Source: DUZB01 sp964407525 (GTDB lineage: Bacteria > Desulfobacterota > DSM-4660 > Desulfatiglandales > Desulfatiglandaceae). Taken from it: a stretch of DNA of 15,577 nucleotides. How positions within the stretch are numbered: the stretch's first letter is position 1; the number at the start of each line of letters is the position of its first letter. Shown here one piece after another: positions 1 to 9,100 of this stretch. Location of the stretch: the NCBI GenBank assembly GCA_964407525.1, contig CAYOWC010000092.1, positions 1-15,577 of the forward strand, in the 5' to 3' direction. The notes under the pieces are model-generated. The model searched no databases. It was given only the letters and a program-made list of their open reading frames with translations, and was not told the origin of the DNA. A program made the translations under genes and the position numbers.

Positions 1-429
1 GGTAAAATCTTATTTTGGAATCCGGCTGCCCAACGCATATTCGGCTATTCGAGTGTAGAGGCCATCGGGATGGATATGCATCGCTCATTGGCGCCAAAAC
101 GCTACCAGGAGGTCATCAAAAAAGGTTTCAGCGTCTTCGGTAAAACGGGCGAAGGCATGGCTATTGACAAAACCCTTGAATTGGCAGCAATACACAAGGA
201 CGGGCACGAATTCCCAATCGAATTATCCATTGCGGCCACCCGACTCAATGACGAATGGCATGCTGTCGGGATCATACGTGATATTTCAAAACGAAAAAGC
301 GCTGAAGAGGCGTTAAGGATTTCGGAACGGCGATTCCAGGACATCGCTTTGAGTTCGGGGGACTGGATCAGGCGAAAATGCTTCATGAGGGGTAGTGACA
401 CATGGAAAAATACCAATCTAATCGCTTGA
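1..429 (+). CDS. PAS-domain sensor protein, 5' partial and C-terminally truncated
   Basis: The frame is open at the left edge and starts inside a PAS domain (GKILFWNPAAQRIFGYS), then runs through the PAS core to the usual PAC ending IIRDISKRKSAEEAL. A second PAS domain begins at about residue 110 (RRFQDIALSSGDWI), but after DWI the sequence stops resembling a PAS domain and hits a stop at 427-429. No kinase, GGDEF or other output domain follows. The last 28 bases overlap the next gene. Such proteins normally sense ligands or redox state and pass the signal to a histidine kinase or cyclase domain. I infer that a deletion removed the C-terminal part, making this a probable pseudogene remnant. 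A missed frameshift is less likely, because no other frame continues the PAS fold. Confidence 0.75.
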   Translation, partial: GKILFWNPAAQRIFGYSSVEAIGMDMHRSLAPKRYQEVIKKGFSVFGKTGEGMAIDKTLELAAIHKDGHEFPIELSIAATRLNDEWHAVGIIRDISKRKSAEEALRISERRFQDIALSSGDWIRRKCFMRGSDTWKNTNLIA

Positions 430-1364
430 AATATTTCCCTATTACCTTGTTTGCCTCGGTGATGGGATTAGCTGGACTCTCCATCGTTTTGTTGAAAATG
501 GCCCATGTGCTCCATTTCAGCGCTTTTTGGGGTGTAACCCTTTTATATCTGGTAAGCGCATGGTTTGTATTTCTGAATATTGTCTACGGGCTGAAATGGA
601 TCAAGTACCCCGAAGAGGTCAAGGTAGAATACAACCACCCCGTGCGCATGCATTTTTTTCCCGCATATTCCATCTGTTTTCTGCTCTTTGCCATTGCGTT
701 TTTGAGCGTCAATCCGGCTATTTCAAGGGTAACCTGGTGGATTGGCGTTGTCATTCATCTGTTGCTTCTTCTCAGGACCCTCTACGCTTGGTTTCACAAA
801 AATTATAAAGTTCCCACTATTAACCCGGCCTGGTTTATTCCTGTGGTAGGAACCATTCTGGTGCCGGTGGCCGGAACCCAGGTGGCCAACCCGGAGATTT
901 CGTGGTTTTTCTTCAGTATCGGAATCATTTACTGGATTGTGCTGCTGGCCATTCTTATGTACCGGGTCATTTTTCATGACCCCCTTCCCACCAAACTGGT
1001 ACCGACGTTCTTTATTTTGATTGCGCCCGCTGCTGTGGGGTTTATTGCTCATATCAAGTTGACCCATTCACTGGATCCTTTTTCGAGAATCCTGTTTTAT
1101 TTCGCAATTTTCACCATGCTGATGCTGTTGACCATGATCGACAAATTTTCGAAAGTCCCGTTTTTTATTTCGTGGTGGGCCTACACTTTTCCATTGGATG
1201 CCGTTACCCTGGCCACGGCGCTCATGTACGAATTGACCCATTTTGCATTTTTTAAAGTGCTGGCAGGAATCTTTATGGGATTTACGATCCTGGTCATTGT
1301 GCTTGTGCTGGTTAAAACCATCCAGGCGGTTATCCAGGGACGGCTATGCGTTCCGGAGGGGTGA
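402..1364 (+). CDS. TDT/SLAC1-family membrane transporter (TehA/sulfite-exporter-like)
   Basis: This 320-residue, very hydrophobic protein has about ten predicted membrane segments separated by short loops, the size and pattern of the tellurite-resistance/dicarboxylate transporter (TDT) and SLAC1 anion-channel family. The opening (KYFPITLFASVMGLAGLSIVL), the YPEEVKVEYNHPVRMHFFP loop and the segment NPAWFIPVVGTILVPVAG are family-like. Family members move monovalent anions, sulfite, malate or tellurite-related ions across the inner membrane; the substrate here cannot be read from the sequence. The start at 402 has GAGGGG nine bases upstream and lies inside the end of the truncated PAS gene. The octaheme cytochrome downstream makes a sulfur oxyanion a reasonable guess, which is inference only. 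Family assignment is fairly secure. Confidence 0.85.
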   Translation: MEKYQSNRLKYFPITLFASVMGLAGLSIVLLKMAHVLHFSAFWGVTLLYLVSAWFVFLNIVYGLKWIKYPEEVKVEYNHPVRMHFFPAYSICFLLFAIAFLSVNPAISRVTWWIGVVIHLLLLLRTLYAWFHKNYKVPTINPAWFIPVVGTILVPVAGTQVANPEISWFFFSIGIIYWIVLLAILMYRVIFHDPLPTKLVPTFFILIAPAAVGFIAHIKLTHSLDPFSRILFYFAIFTMLMLLTMIDKFSKVPFFISWWAYTFPLDAVTLATALMYELTHFAFFKVLAGIFMGFTILVIVLVLVKTIQAVIQGRLCVPEG

Positions 1365-1428
1365 ACGTAGAAGCGACTATAGATTTAGAAATAGTTTTTG
1401 GAACCACTAATATAATGAGGAGAACAAA

Positions 1429-2190
1429 ATGAAAATTTCGATTTGTGGAAAGGGAGGCAGCGGGAAAAGCGTCTTAACTGCCTTGTTGGCCAATCAGGCT
1501 GTATCGCGTGGTCTTGGGGTTCTTGTAGTCGATTCAGACGAATCAAATTCCGGGCTTTTTAAAATACTTGGTTTTGAAAATCCGCCTGTCCCGCTTATGG
1601 AACTTCTGGGAGGAAAGAAAAAAGTAAAGGAGAAAATGAGGCAACCCAATATCCTGGTGGAAACGCATCTTTCCACCAAGGATATTCCTTCCCCACATCT
1701 AATCAGCAGGAACGGTCTTATGCTGGTTAGTATAGGAAAGATTCTTCAGGCTCTTGAGGGATGCGCCTGTCCCATGGGGGTATTAAGCCGGGAATTCTTG
1801 AAAAAGCTTCGCCTCGGTGATAATGAAATTGCGATTATCGATATGGAAGCAGGCGTAGAGCATTTTGGCCGAGGAATTGATGAAAATATCGACAGAATTC
1901 TCCTTGTGGTTGAACCCTCGTTTGAGTCCCTGAAAGTGGCTGAAAAGGTAAAAGGAATCGCCGTGGGGATGAAAAAAAGGGTTTCAGCAGTTCTGAATAA
2001 AGTAGACACAGAGAAAACGGCTCATAAACTGGAAAGTGAACTCAGAGCTAAAAATATAGAAATTATTGGGACTATTCCAAACGATCCTTTGGTATTCGAG
2101 ACGTGTTTGGAAGGCAGTGCCATAGGTGTGGGAAAGGCCTTTGATTCGGCAGGGAAGGTTCTGGATGAATTATTGCGTACTGAAGCCTGA
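1429..2190 (+). CDS. cooC: CooC-like nickel-insertion ATPase (MinD/ParA-type P-loop)
   Basis: The 253-residue protein opens with the deviant Walker A motif GKGGSGKS (residues 7-14), followed by VDSDESN (about 35-40), as in the SIMIBI/MinD ATPases. A CxC pair, C112 and C114 in GCACPMG, matches the metal-binding cysteines at the dimer interface of CooC proteins, which use ATP to mature the nickel site of carbon monoxide dehydrogenase. IIDMEAGVEHFGRG (about 135-148) is the usual CooC Walker B region, and length is normal for CooC. The start has GAGGAG six bases upstream. No CODH gene is in the window, so its client is unknown; CooC paralogues also occur beside other metalloenzymes. The following DUF364 gene starts 46 bases later, suggesting one operon for metal handling. 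Confidence 0.88.
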   Translation: MKISICGKGGSGKSVLTALLANQAVSRGLGVLVVDSDESNSGLFKILGFENPPVPLMELLGGKKKVKEKMRQPNILVETHLSTKDIPSPHLISRNGLMLVSIGKILQALEGCACPMGVLSREFLKKLRLGDNEIAIIDMEAGVEHFGRGIDENIDRILLVVEPSFESLKVAEKVKGIAVGMKKRVSAVLNKVDTEKTAHKLESELRAKNIEIIGTIPNDPLVFETCLEGSAIGVGKAFDSAGKVLDELLRTEA

Positions 2191-2236
2191 AACCCGTCAA
2201 CCATACAAATCAGCTTCAACTGAGACTGGAGGATGC

Positions 2237-2959
2237 ATGAATATTTTAGATGATTTGATGTCGATATTGAACTTTGATACAGTTGTGAAAGATATACGCC
2301 AAGGGGTGTTTCATACCGGTGTTTTGACTCGAAACTGTGGGTTGGCTGCAAGCCTGCCGAAAGATGCCCTCCGCCAAAAACCACCCATGGTTAAAGAGCC
2401 GGGATATTTATTGGACAAAGACCCTCGGGAGCTGGCCCGATTAGCCTATTCCCAAAGCATACTTGAGGCGGCCATCGGCATGGCCACCATCAACTCCCTC
2501 CTGAAAATAGAAGAAGATTCCTGTATTGAGCTCAATGCTGCCGAACTAATTAAAGAAAAGGGGAGGAACAAGAAAGTGGCGATTGTGGGTCACTTTCCTT
2601 TTCTTCCCAAGGTTCGGGAAATTGCAGAAGAGCTTTGGGTTATTGAGAAGAACCCAAAAGAGAGTGACCTCCAGGAGGCTGAAGCAGATACCCTGATTCC
2701 CCGGGCCGATGTTATAGCCATCACAGGGACTGCCCTGACAAACCATACCATGGATCACCTTCTTGAACTCTGTCGTCCTGACGCCTATGTGATTTTGTTA
2801 GGTGACACAGCCCCTCTCGTGCCTTTCTTTTTTGACTACGGTGTGGATGCCATATCCGGTACAAAGGTCGTGAATCCAGAACAGGCCTTGCGGTGTGTCA
2901 GTCAAGGAGCCAATTTCAGGCAAATCAGTGGAGTAAAGCGTTTGACCATGATAAGATAG
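2237..2959 (+). CDS. DUF4213/DUF364 protein, putative heavy-metal chelation role
   Basis: This is a 240-residue protein. The N-terminal half (MNILDDLMSILNFDTV through about residue 90, with GLAASLP) looks like DUF4213. The C-terminal half is the Rossmann-like DUF364 domain: VAIVGHFPFL, the acidic stretch after WVIEKNP, LIPRADVIAITGTAL, VILLGDTAPL and FFFDYGVDAISGTKVV. The one structural study of this family that I know proposed an enolase-like plus Rossmann-like fold with a possible heavy-metal chelation site; no reaction is established. I chose the ATG at 2237 because GGAGG lies four bases upstream and the family-like sequence begins there; an in-frame ATG at 2126 would overlap cooC by 65 bases and add unrelated residues. 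Its place between CooC and a solute-binding protein fits a metal-trafficking role. Confidence 0.85.
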   Translation: MNILDDLMSILNFDTVVKDIRQGVFHTGVLTRNCGLAASLPKDALRQKPPMVKEPGYLLDKDPRELARLAYSQSILEAAIGMATINSLLKIEEDSCIELNAAELIKEKGRNKKVAIVGHFPFLPKVREIAEELWVIEKNPKESDLQEAEADTLIPRADVIAITGTALTNHTMDHLLELCRPDAYVILLGDTAPLVPFFFDYGVDAISGTKVVNPEQALRCVSQGANFRQISGVKRLTMIR

Positions 2960-2998
2960 TCACTGATGGGGCTTGGACGTTTGGCAAGGAGTGATGTC

Positions 2999-4681
2999 AT
3001 GCTGTACAATTACAAAGGAAATATTTTGAAGAAAGCCATTTTTTGTTTCATCATCGTTTTCCTGATAACTCTGCCTGGTTCTGCAAATGCGGTGGAAGAC
3101 AGCATTCATGTCGCCATGCCGTCCAGTCCGAAATCGTTAAACTATTTCGACGCCACGGATGCGTGGTCCCGAAAAATCCTTCGGTTTTTTCACATGCCCC
3201 TTTATATTAAGGGCCCTGTGAAAGGGGAAATGGTCCCTTGGCTAGCGGAATCCTTGCCGATTCCGGGGGATCGTCCCAACATAATTACCATTCGGATTCG
3301 AGCGGCTGAATGGGATGACGGTTCACCTGTATCTGTCGATGATTTGATTTTTACGGTATCTGTGATCCAGGAATTCGAGATCCCCGGCCACGTGGAAAAA
3401 TGGCAGGACGTGGTGAAAATGGAGACGCTTGATCAAAGGACCATTCGTTTTTTTCTCAAGGGACCGGCGCCCGGATTTTTTAAACGCGCGCTTTTTGCCC
3501 CCTTTGTGCAGAAGAAAAGATGGGCGCCCGTTGTGCAATCCGCCAGAGGTGTTGAAGATCCCCTTCAAAATCTCCTGAGTTTTTCACCCAGAACCGTATC
3601 CAGCAATGGTCCCTATATTCTGCAAACCTACACGGAACCGTTCTTTATGGTGCTCAAGAAAAATCCCCAATTTTTTGGACGGGGACATAAGATGGATAGT
3701 ATTTCCGTGGGTCCCTACTTGAATACCATCATTCTGGATTTCAACCGGGACGTTCAAAAATCGCTGAATGACCTGGCAAAAGGCAATATCGATTTTATCT
3801 GGTGGGACCTGCCTCTCGATTTCGTTTTGAAAGTTGATGAAATGCCCCATGTGACAATTTACCGCACAGACCGAACAGGCTATGATTATTTGGCCTTTAA
3901 TCTTAACAGGCCTCCCTTTAATTATCGTGCATTCCGTCGAGCCGTGGCCCTTTTGATAGACAGGAAGCAGATTGTCAGGCGGATTTTAAAGGGGCATGGC
4001 ACACCGGTATACAGTGTGATTCCGCCACAAAACAGATTCTGGTCCAATCCAGATGTGGTAGACCCCGGGGCCGGGTTGACCATGGAAGAACGGGTAGATC
4101 AGGCTATTGATATTCTTAAAAAGGCTGGATTTTCCTGGGTTGATGCGCATCTTATTCTGCCTGACGGAGAACAAATGAAACCGATGGAAATTCTGACCAC
4201 CCGGGGCTGGCACAGGCCTTTTCGTTTAAAAGTGGCTCTCCAGATCAAGAAAGTCCTGGCAAAAATCGGTATTCCGGTGGCCACGCGAATGCGATCGTTG
4301 CATCAGACGATTGCACTCCTCAGAAAGGGAGATTTTGATGCCTGCATTTTGGGATGGGCAACCCTTTCCGAGGATCCGGATTACCTCAAGACCTTTTTTC
4401 ACAGCCGTGAAGCCCGCGCAGGGGGCAAGAATTATGCCCGTTTTCGAAATGCCGCATTTGATGATCTGGCGGAAAAGGCTTCTCGGGAAAGGGATCCGGG
4501 CCAACGGCAAGCACTGGTTTTTGATATGCAGGAGCTTATCGCACGGGAAATTCCCTGTATTCCCCTCTACACGGGCCCCAGAGTGGAGGCGGCCCGGAAC
4601 GATCATTTCAAAGGTTGGATAGAAATGCCCGGCGGCATAGGTAATCTCTGGTCTTTTGTTCATCTGAAGCCGATCCAATAG
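2999..4681 (+). CDS. ABC-type extracellular solute-binding protein, family 5 (peptide/nickel type)
   Basis: The 560-residue protein has a clear signal peptide (a KK pair, then FCFIIVFLITLPGSANA, likely cleaved after residue 31). The mature part shows SBP family 5 features: a PKSLNYFD start, WLAESLP, IRIRAAEWDDGSPVSVDDL (the usual W-x-DG-x-P-hydrophobic-ADD-like block), YDYLAFNLNRPPF, FRRAVALLIDRKQIV, and LGWATLSEDPDY near the C-terminus. Such proteins deliver oligopeptides, opines, nickel or nickel chelates to ABC permeases. No permease or ATPase gene lies in the window, so it may be an orphan or serve a distant transporter. The start at 2999 is favoured over 2966 because AAGGAG lies seven bases upstream and the signal peptide then has normal length. 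Neighbouring CooC and DUF364 genes hint at a metal or metal-chelate ligand, not proven. Confidence 0.88.
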   Translation: MLYNYKGNILKKAIFCFIIVFLITLPGSANAVEDSIHVAMPSSPKSLNYFDATDAWSRKILRFFHMPLYIKGPVKGEMVPWLAESLPIPGDRPNIITIRIRAAEWDDGSPVSVDDLIFTVSVIQEFEIPGHVEKWQDVVKMETLDQRTIRFFLKGPAPGFFKRALFAPFVQKKRWAPVVQSARGVEDPLQNLLSFSPRTVSSNGPYILQTYTEPFFMVLKKNPQFFGRGHKMDSISVGPYLNTIILDFNRDVQKSLNDLAKGNIDFIWWDLPLDFVLKVDEMPHVTIYRTDRTGYDYLAFNLNRPPFNYRAFRRAVALLIDRKQIVRRILKGHGTPVYSVIPPQNRFWSNPDVVDPGAGLTMEERVDQAIDILKKAGFSWVDAHLILPDGEQMKPMEILTTRGWHRPFRLKVALQIKKVLAKIGIPVATRMRSLHQTIALLRKGDFDACILGWATLSEDPDYLKTFFHSREARAGGKNYARFRNAAFDDLAEKASRERDPGQRQALVFDMQELIAREIPCIPLYTGPRVEAARNDHFKGWIEMPGGIGNLWSFVHLKPIQ

Positions 4682-4702
4682 TTTCATCCTGGAGAATGAA
4701 AA

Positions 4703-6136
4703 ATGAAAAAATCTTTGTTGGTCATGCTGTTTGTCATTCTGTCCTTTTGGAACCAGACGGGCTCCTCTATGGCCAAGAAAGTCGACCCAACTCTTTCCGA
4801 TCACCAAAACCATTTAAAGGGCCCTTATGCGGACGGTATGGCGGTGACGAAAGACTGTCTCAAGTGTCACCGGAAACAGGCCGATGAAGTGCTTCTGTCT
4901 GCCCACTGGTTGTGGCAGGGGCCAAGCCCCGATGTTGTCGGACAGGAGCATCGAACGGATCTGGGAAAGCGGATACTGAGCAACAATTTCTGAATGTCCC
5001 CCATCTCCAACTGGTGCAGGTGCACCAGCTGCCACGTGGGCTACGGATGGAAGGACGACAATTTTGACTTCACGGACCCGGCGCGTATTGACTGCCTGGT
5101 CTGCCACGATACCACGGGAACATATACCAAAACACCTACGGGATGTGGACGGGAAAAACAAGGTCTCGATCTGGTCAAAATCGCGCAGCAGGTGGGGCTT
5201 CCCACCCGTGCCAATTGTGGATCGTGCCACTGGTTCGGCGGTGGCGGGGATGCTGTCAAACACGGGGATCTGGACAGCACCTTGAAGCATCCCACCACGT
5301 TGCAGGATGTTCACATGGGGGGACAGGATTTTTCCTGCCAGGAATGCCATGTGACCGTCAATCACAAAATATCGGGTGGCAGCACCACCTCGGCCGTCAG
5401 CGAGGGGCGGGTCTCCTGCACGGATTGTCACGATGAAAAACCCCACGACGATAATCACCCCTTGCTCAAGACCTTGAATGCCCATTGCGACGCTGTCGCC
5501 TGCCAGACCTGCCATATCCCCACATTTGCCCGGAGCAAACCCACCCTTATGTTCTGGGACTGGTCCAAGGCGGGAAAGGCCGTTGAGATGTCGCCGAAGG
5601 ATCCCTACTCCATTGCCACCCACAGCAAAAAAAAAGGCGTCCTCATCAAACGACAGAATATTCAACCGGTCTACGCCTGGTATAACGGCAAACATCGACG
5701 GTATCTAAATGGGGATTCCGTCAATCCAGAGGGTGTTACGTACCTGAATCCGCCCGTGGGAGGCATTAGCGATCCAGAGGCTAGAATTACCCCGTACAAG
5801 CTTTTTTCCGGCATACAGCCGGCCGATGCCGAATTCGGCTACCTCATTGTGCCCAAATTGTGGGAGGGTTTCTGGACACATTTTGACTGGAATCGGGCTG
5901 CGGCGGAAGGCATGAAGGAAGCTGGCCTCGAATACAGCGGTAAAATGACATTTGTGAATACGCTCATGTATTGGCGGATCAATCACGGGGTGGTTCCCAA
6001 ACAGAAAAGTCTTTCCTGTACCCATTGCCATGGTCCTGACGGGGTCATGAATTTTGAGGCCCTCGGTTACCCGAATGACCCGGCCATCTCAGGAGGGAGG
6101 TTTCAGAAAAAGGAACCCAAAACGAATTTATATTGA
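4703..6136 (+). CDS. otr: Octaheme tetrathionate-reductase-family cytochrome c with in-frame TGA, probable selenoprotein
   Basis: Read through the TGA at 4991-4993, this is a 477-residue exported multiheme cytochrome. A signal peptide (MKKSLLVMLFVILSF, likely cleaved near residue 24) precedes eight CxxCH motifs at C52, C107, C131, C172, C212, C239, C267 and C439. RCTSCHVGYGW, DCLVCHDTTGTY and CGSCHWFGGGGDAVKHGDLD are characteristic of the OTR family, periplasmic enzymes that reduce tetrathionate, nitrite or hydroxylamine in vitro. The TGA is residue 97 in S-N-N-F-TGA, where I recall the family having Cys (Cys64 in Shewanella OTR). K186 in DAVKHGD lies 89 residues later, the same spacing I recall to the heme-ligating Lys153. 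Both parts share one frame without decay. The ATG after the TGA lacks a ribosome site and would lose the signal peptide. GGAG precedes the start by eight bases. The alternative is a nonsense mutation or sequencing error. Confidence 0.85.
5008..5031 (+). promoter_or_regulatory. Candidate bacterial SECIS hairpin after the TGA
   Basis: Bases 5011-5017 (CTGGTGC) pair perfectly with 5022-5028 (GCACCAG) around a four-base loop AGGU (5018-5021). After one A-C mismatch two more pairs form (5009 with 5030, 5008 with 5031). The loop begins 24 nt after the TGA at 4991-4993. Known bacterial SECIS elements have a stem shortly downstream of the UGA, a small apical loop with a G in its first two positions, and about 16-37 nt between UGA and loop; all these hold. 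SelB would bind this hairpin and place selenocysteine at the UGA. The selA, selB, selC and selD genes are not in the window. Confidence 0.7.
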
Positions 6137-6168
6137 GACCGGGCTTTCAAATATGTCACAATGGGGCC

Positions 6169-9100
6169 ATGAAATGTTCACATTGCCAATTTAAAAACCC
6201 GGAGGGTATGAATTTTTGTGGAAACTGTGGTCTACCTTTGCCCGCAGACTCCTCGCCCGTTCTTCCCTATTATGCCAACCGTTCCCCCAGGGAATACACC
6301 CCGCCTTTTTTGCTGGAAAAAATACTGGTCAATCGTAGCGCCTTGGAGGGTGAGCGAAAACACGTCTCCGTATTTTTCGCGGATGTGGCCGGTTTTACCA
6401 ATCTATCTGAAGCTCTTGACCCCGAAGACGTCCATGAAATCATGGATGGATGTTTTGAAATTTTAGGGCAGGAAATCCATGGCGCGGGTGGCGCTATCAA
6501 CCAGTATACGGGGGACGGGGTCATGGCGCTTTTTGGGGCGCCCATTGCCTATGAAGATCACATCGACCGGGCATGCCATGCGGCATTACAGGTCCAGCAC
6601 CGAATGAAAGAGTATACCCGAGACGTGAAAACCCGTTATGGGGTTTTGTTTCAATTGCGCATCGGTATTAACGCGGGAACCGTGGTGGTGGGCGCCATCG
6701 GCGACAACCTGAGGCTGGACTACACCGCCATTGGAGATGCCACCAACCTGGCGGCACGTCTGGAAGCCCTCGCTCCGCCGGGGGGGATTCTGGTTTCCCG
6801 GGCCATAAAAGAAACGGCCCAGCGCTTTTTTGTATTCCGCAGGGAAGGCGATTTTGACATTAAAGGCAAAAAAGCCCCGGTGACGGTTTTCTCCCTTTTA
6901 AGAGAGATGGACACCGCACCGTCCCGAGAGACAAGGGCCGCGGAAATCCCTTTTGTCAACCGGGAGAAAGAGCTGGCGGTTCTGCTGGGGGCCTATGAAA
7001 CGATGCTGGGGGGTCGATTTCGAATGGCAGTTGTGGAAGGGGAAGCGGGTGTTGGAAAATCGCGTCTTCTGGGTGCCTTTCAGGATGCCATTCGACATGA
7101 AAAACCCCTTTGCCTGTGGGGGCGATGTCAGCCCTATGGAGGGGCTACGGCACTGTATCCCGTATCCCGGATGTTCAGGGCATATTTCGAGATATCTGAG
7201 CATGACAGTCATCAAGTCATTAAGAGGAAAATCAAGGGAAAGATCAAACAGCGGGACCTGATCCCCAGACTGGAAAAAATATTTGAACTTTTTGGCGTCA
7301 TCAGAAATGAAGACCCTTCCGAAGGGCTGTTCGAAAAGGAAAAGCGGCTCATGTTCAAGGAGATCAGGGGTCTCCTGGGGGATATTTTAATGGAAAGGCC
7401 CTTGATCCTGTTTTTTGATGATATGCAATGGGTTGACCGAACCACCGTGGAATTTCTTTCTTTTCTCATTAGCTCACCTGTGGAAGGCGCCTTCCTGGTG
7501 GTTTGTTCTGGGCGAACAGCCAAAAAAACATGGTGCCTGGAAGAGCCTGATGATTTTGTCTATCTGGCCTCCCTCGATGATAAGGTTTCATCAAGCCTGT
7601 TCCATTCCACTTTAGGAACTGCTCGCCTTGATGCCGGAATATCCAGGAAAATTGTAGCCCACGCCGGAGGCAATCCCCTTTTTTTGATCGAAATGGCGGA
7701 GACAATCAAGAGACGGAACCTGCTGGTCTGCGACGCTCAAATCTGCCGATTGCGACTGGATATTAGCGACCTGGAGATACCCCAGACCATCAGAGACGTT
7801 CTGGCGGCGCGCCTGGATGCCCTTCCAGATTCGGCAAAACGGGTTGCACAACTGGCCTCCGTCATCGGAACGGAATTTTCCCATGATCTGCTGTTATATC
7901 TTACCGGGGATACATCCCGTCTGAAACAGCGCCTTTCCCTGTTGAAGAAAGAGGGTATCATTGATGCCATATCCTCCGAATTGGGAGGTAAATACGTTTT
8001 TCGCCATCAAATGATGCAGGAAATTGCCTATCAGGGACTGTTGAAGAAAAACCGAAGGCATTATCACCATGTAGTCGGAGAAGGCATGGAAAAGATCTAC
8101 CGAGGCAGCCTTTCTAAGCAGACCGGTTTTCTGGCATACCATTTTTACCGCGCAGAGCAATGGCAAAAGGCCCTGGCCTATACCCTCGAAGCCGGCGATC
8201 AGGCGAAACGGTCCTNNNNNNNNNNNNNNNNNNNNNNNNNNNNNNNNNNNNNNNNNNNNNNNNNNNNNNNNNNNNNNNNNNNNNNNNNNNNNNNNNNNNN
8301 NNNNNNNNNNNNNNNTGGCAAAAGGCCCTGGCCTATACCCTCGAAGCCGGCGATCAGGCGAAACGGTCCTTTGCCTGCGGGGAAGCATTGCTCTGCTATG
8401 ATCGAGCCCTGGATATCCTTCAAAAAGGAAAATGGGAACATCGTCGGGAAAGGGCGCTTCAGATCTATAAATGGAAAGGGGGGATGCACTTCTGTCTGGG
8501 CCACATGAATGAAAGTCATCAGACGTTTCAGAAGATGTTGGAGGAGGCAAAGCACCTCAAGGATAGAGAGTCTGAAGGAGAGGCCCTCTTTCGGCTGGGA
8601 TGGACTTCATTTTTCAACCACAAACCCTGCAGCGCCCTGAACTTCCTGCAAAAAGCTATTGATCTGGCGGAGACATGCGGTCTCCAGGATATTCTGCTTA
8701 AAGCCACCGGATTTAAAGGGTTCGTGTATTCGGTTTTTGGGAACCTGGAAAAAGCAAGGCCCTTTCTGATCCAGGCCCTTGATCTCAGTGAAGGACCTGT
8801 TGGTCCCGAAGGAAAGGCCTGGTTTCTTTCTTATCTCATCCAGTATTATAATTGGACCGGGGAATTTAACGAAGCACTGATTGTCTGCGACGAATTGTGG
8901 GTCTTAAACAAATCTCTCAAAAGTCCTTTTTTCAATATTACGGTTCATTTTCGAAAAGGCCTCATTTATGGTGCATTAGGGAGACTGAAAGCGGCCGAGG
9001 ATATTCTTGAGGCGGGTTTGAAAAACCTGGAAACGGGCGATAAAAAGTTCTGGAAGCCAAGGTTTTTAAACACCTTGGGTTGGATCAAAAGCGAGGCCGG

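Noticed and set aside
1376..1385. ACTATAGATT before cooC, found again at 13142-13151 before the MauG-like gene
   Set aside because: Ten AT-rich bases shared twice are too weak a basis for a common operator; left as a coincidence.
2126..2236. N-terminal extension of the DUF364 gene from the ATG at 2126
   Set aside because: It overlaps cooC and adds residues unlike the family. ATG 2237 has GGAGG upstream.
4226..5695. Long minus-strand open frames opposite the binding protein and cytochrome
   Set aside because: They are antisense shadows of well-supported plus-strand genes with no domain similarity.
4994..6136. ATG right after the TGA as the start of a separate cytochrome gene
   Set aside because: There is no ribosome site, the product would lack a signal peptide needed for heme attachment, and it is in the same frame as the upstream part with continuous OTR similarity.
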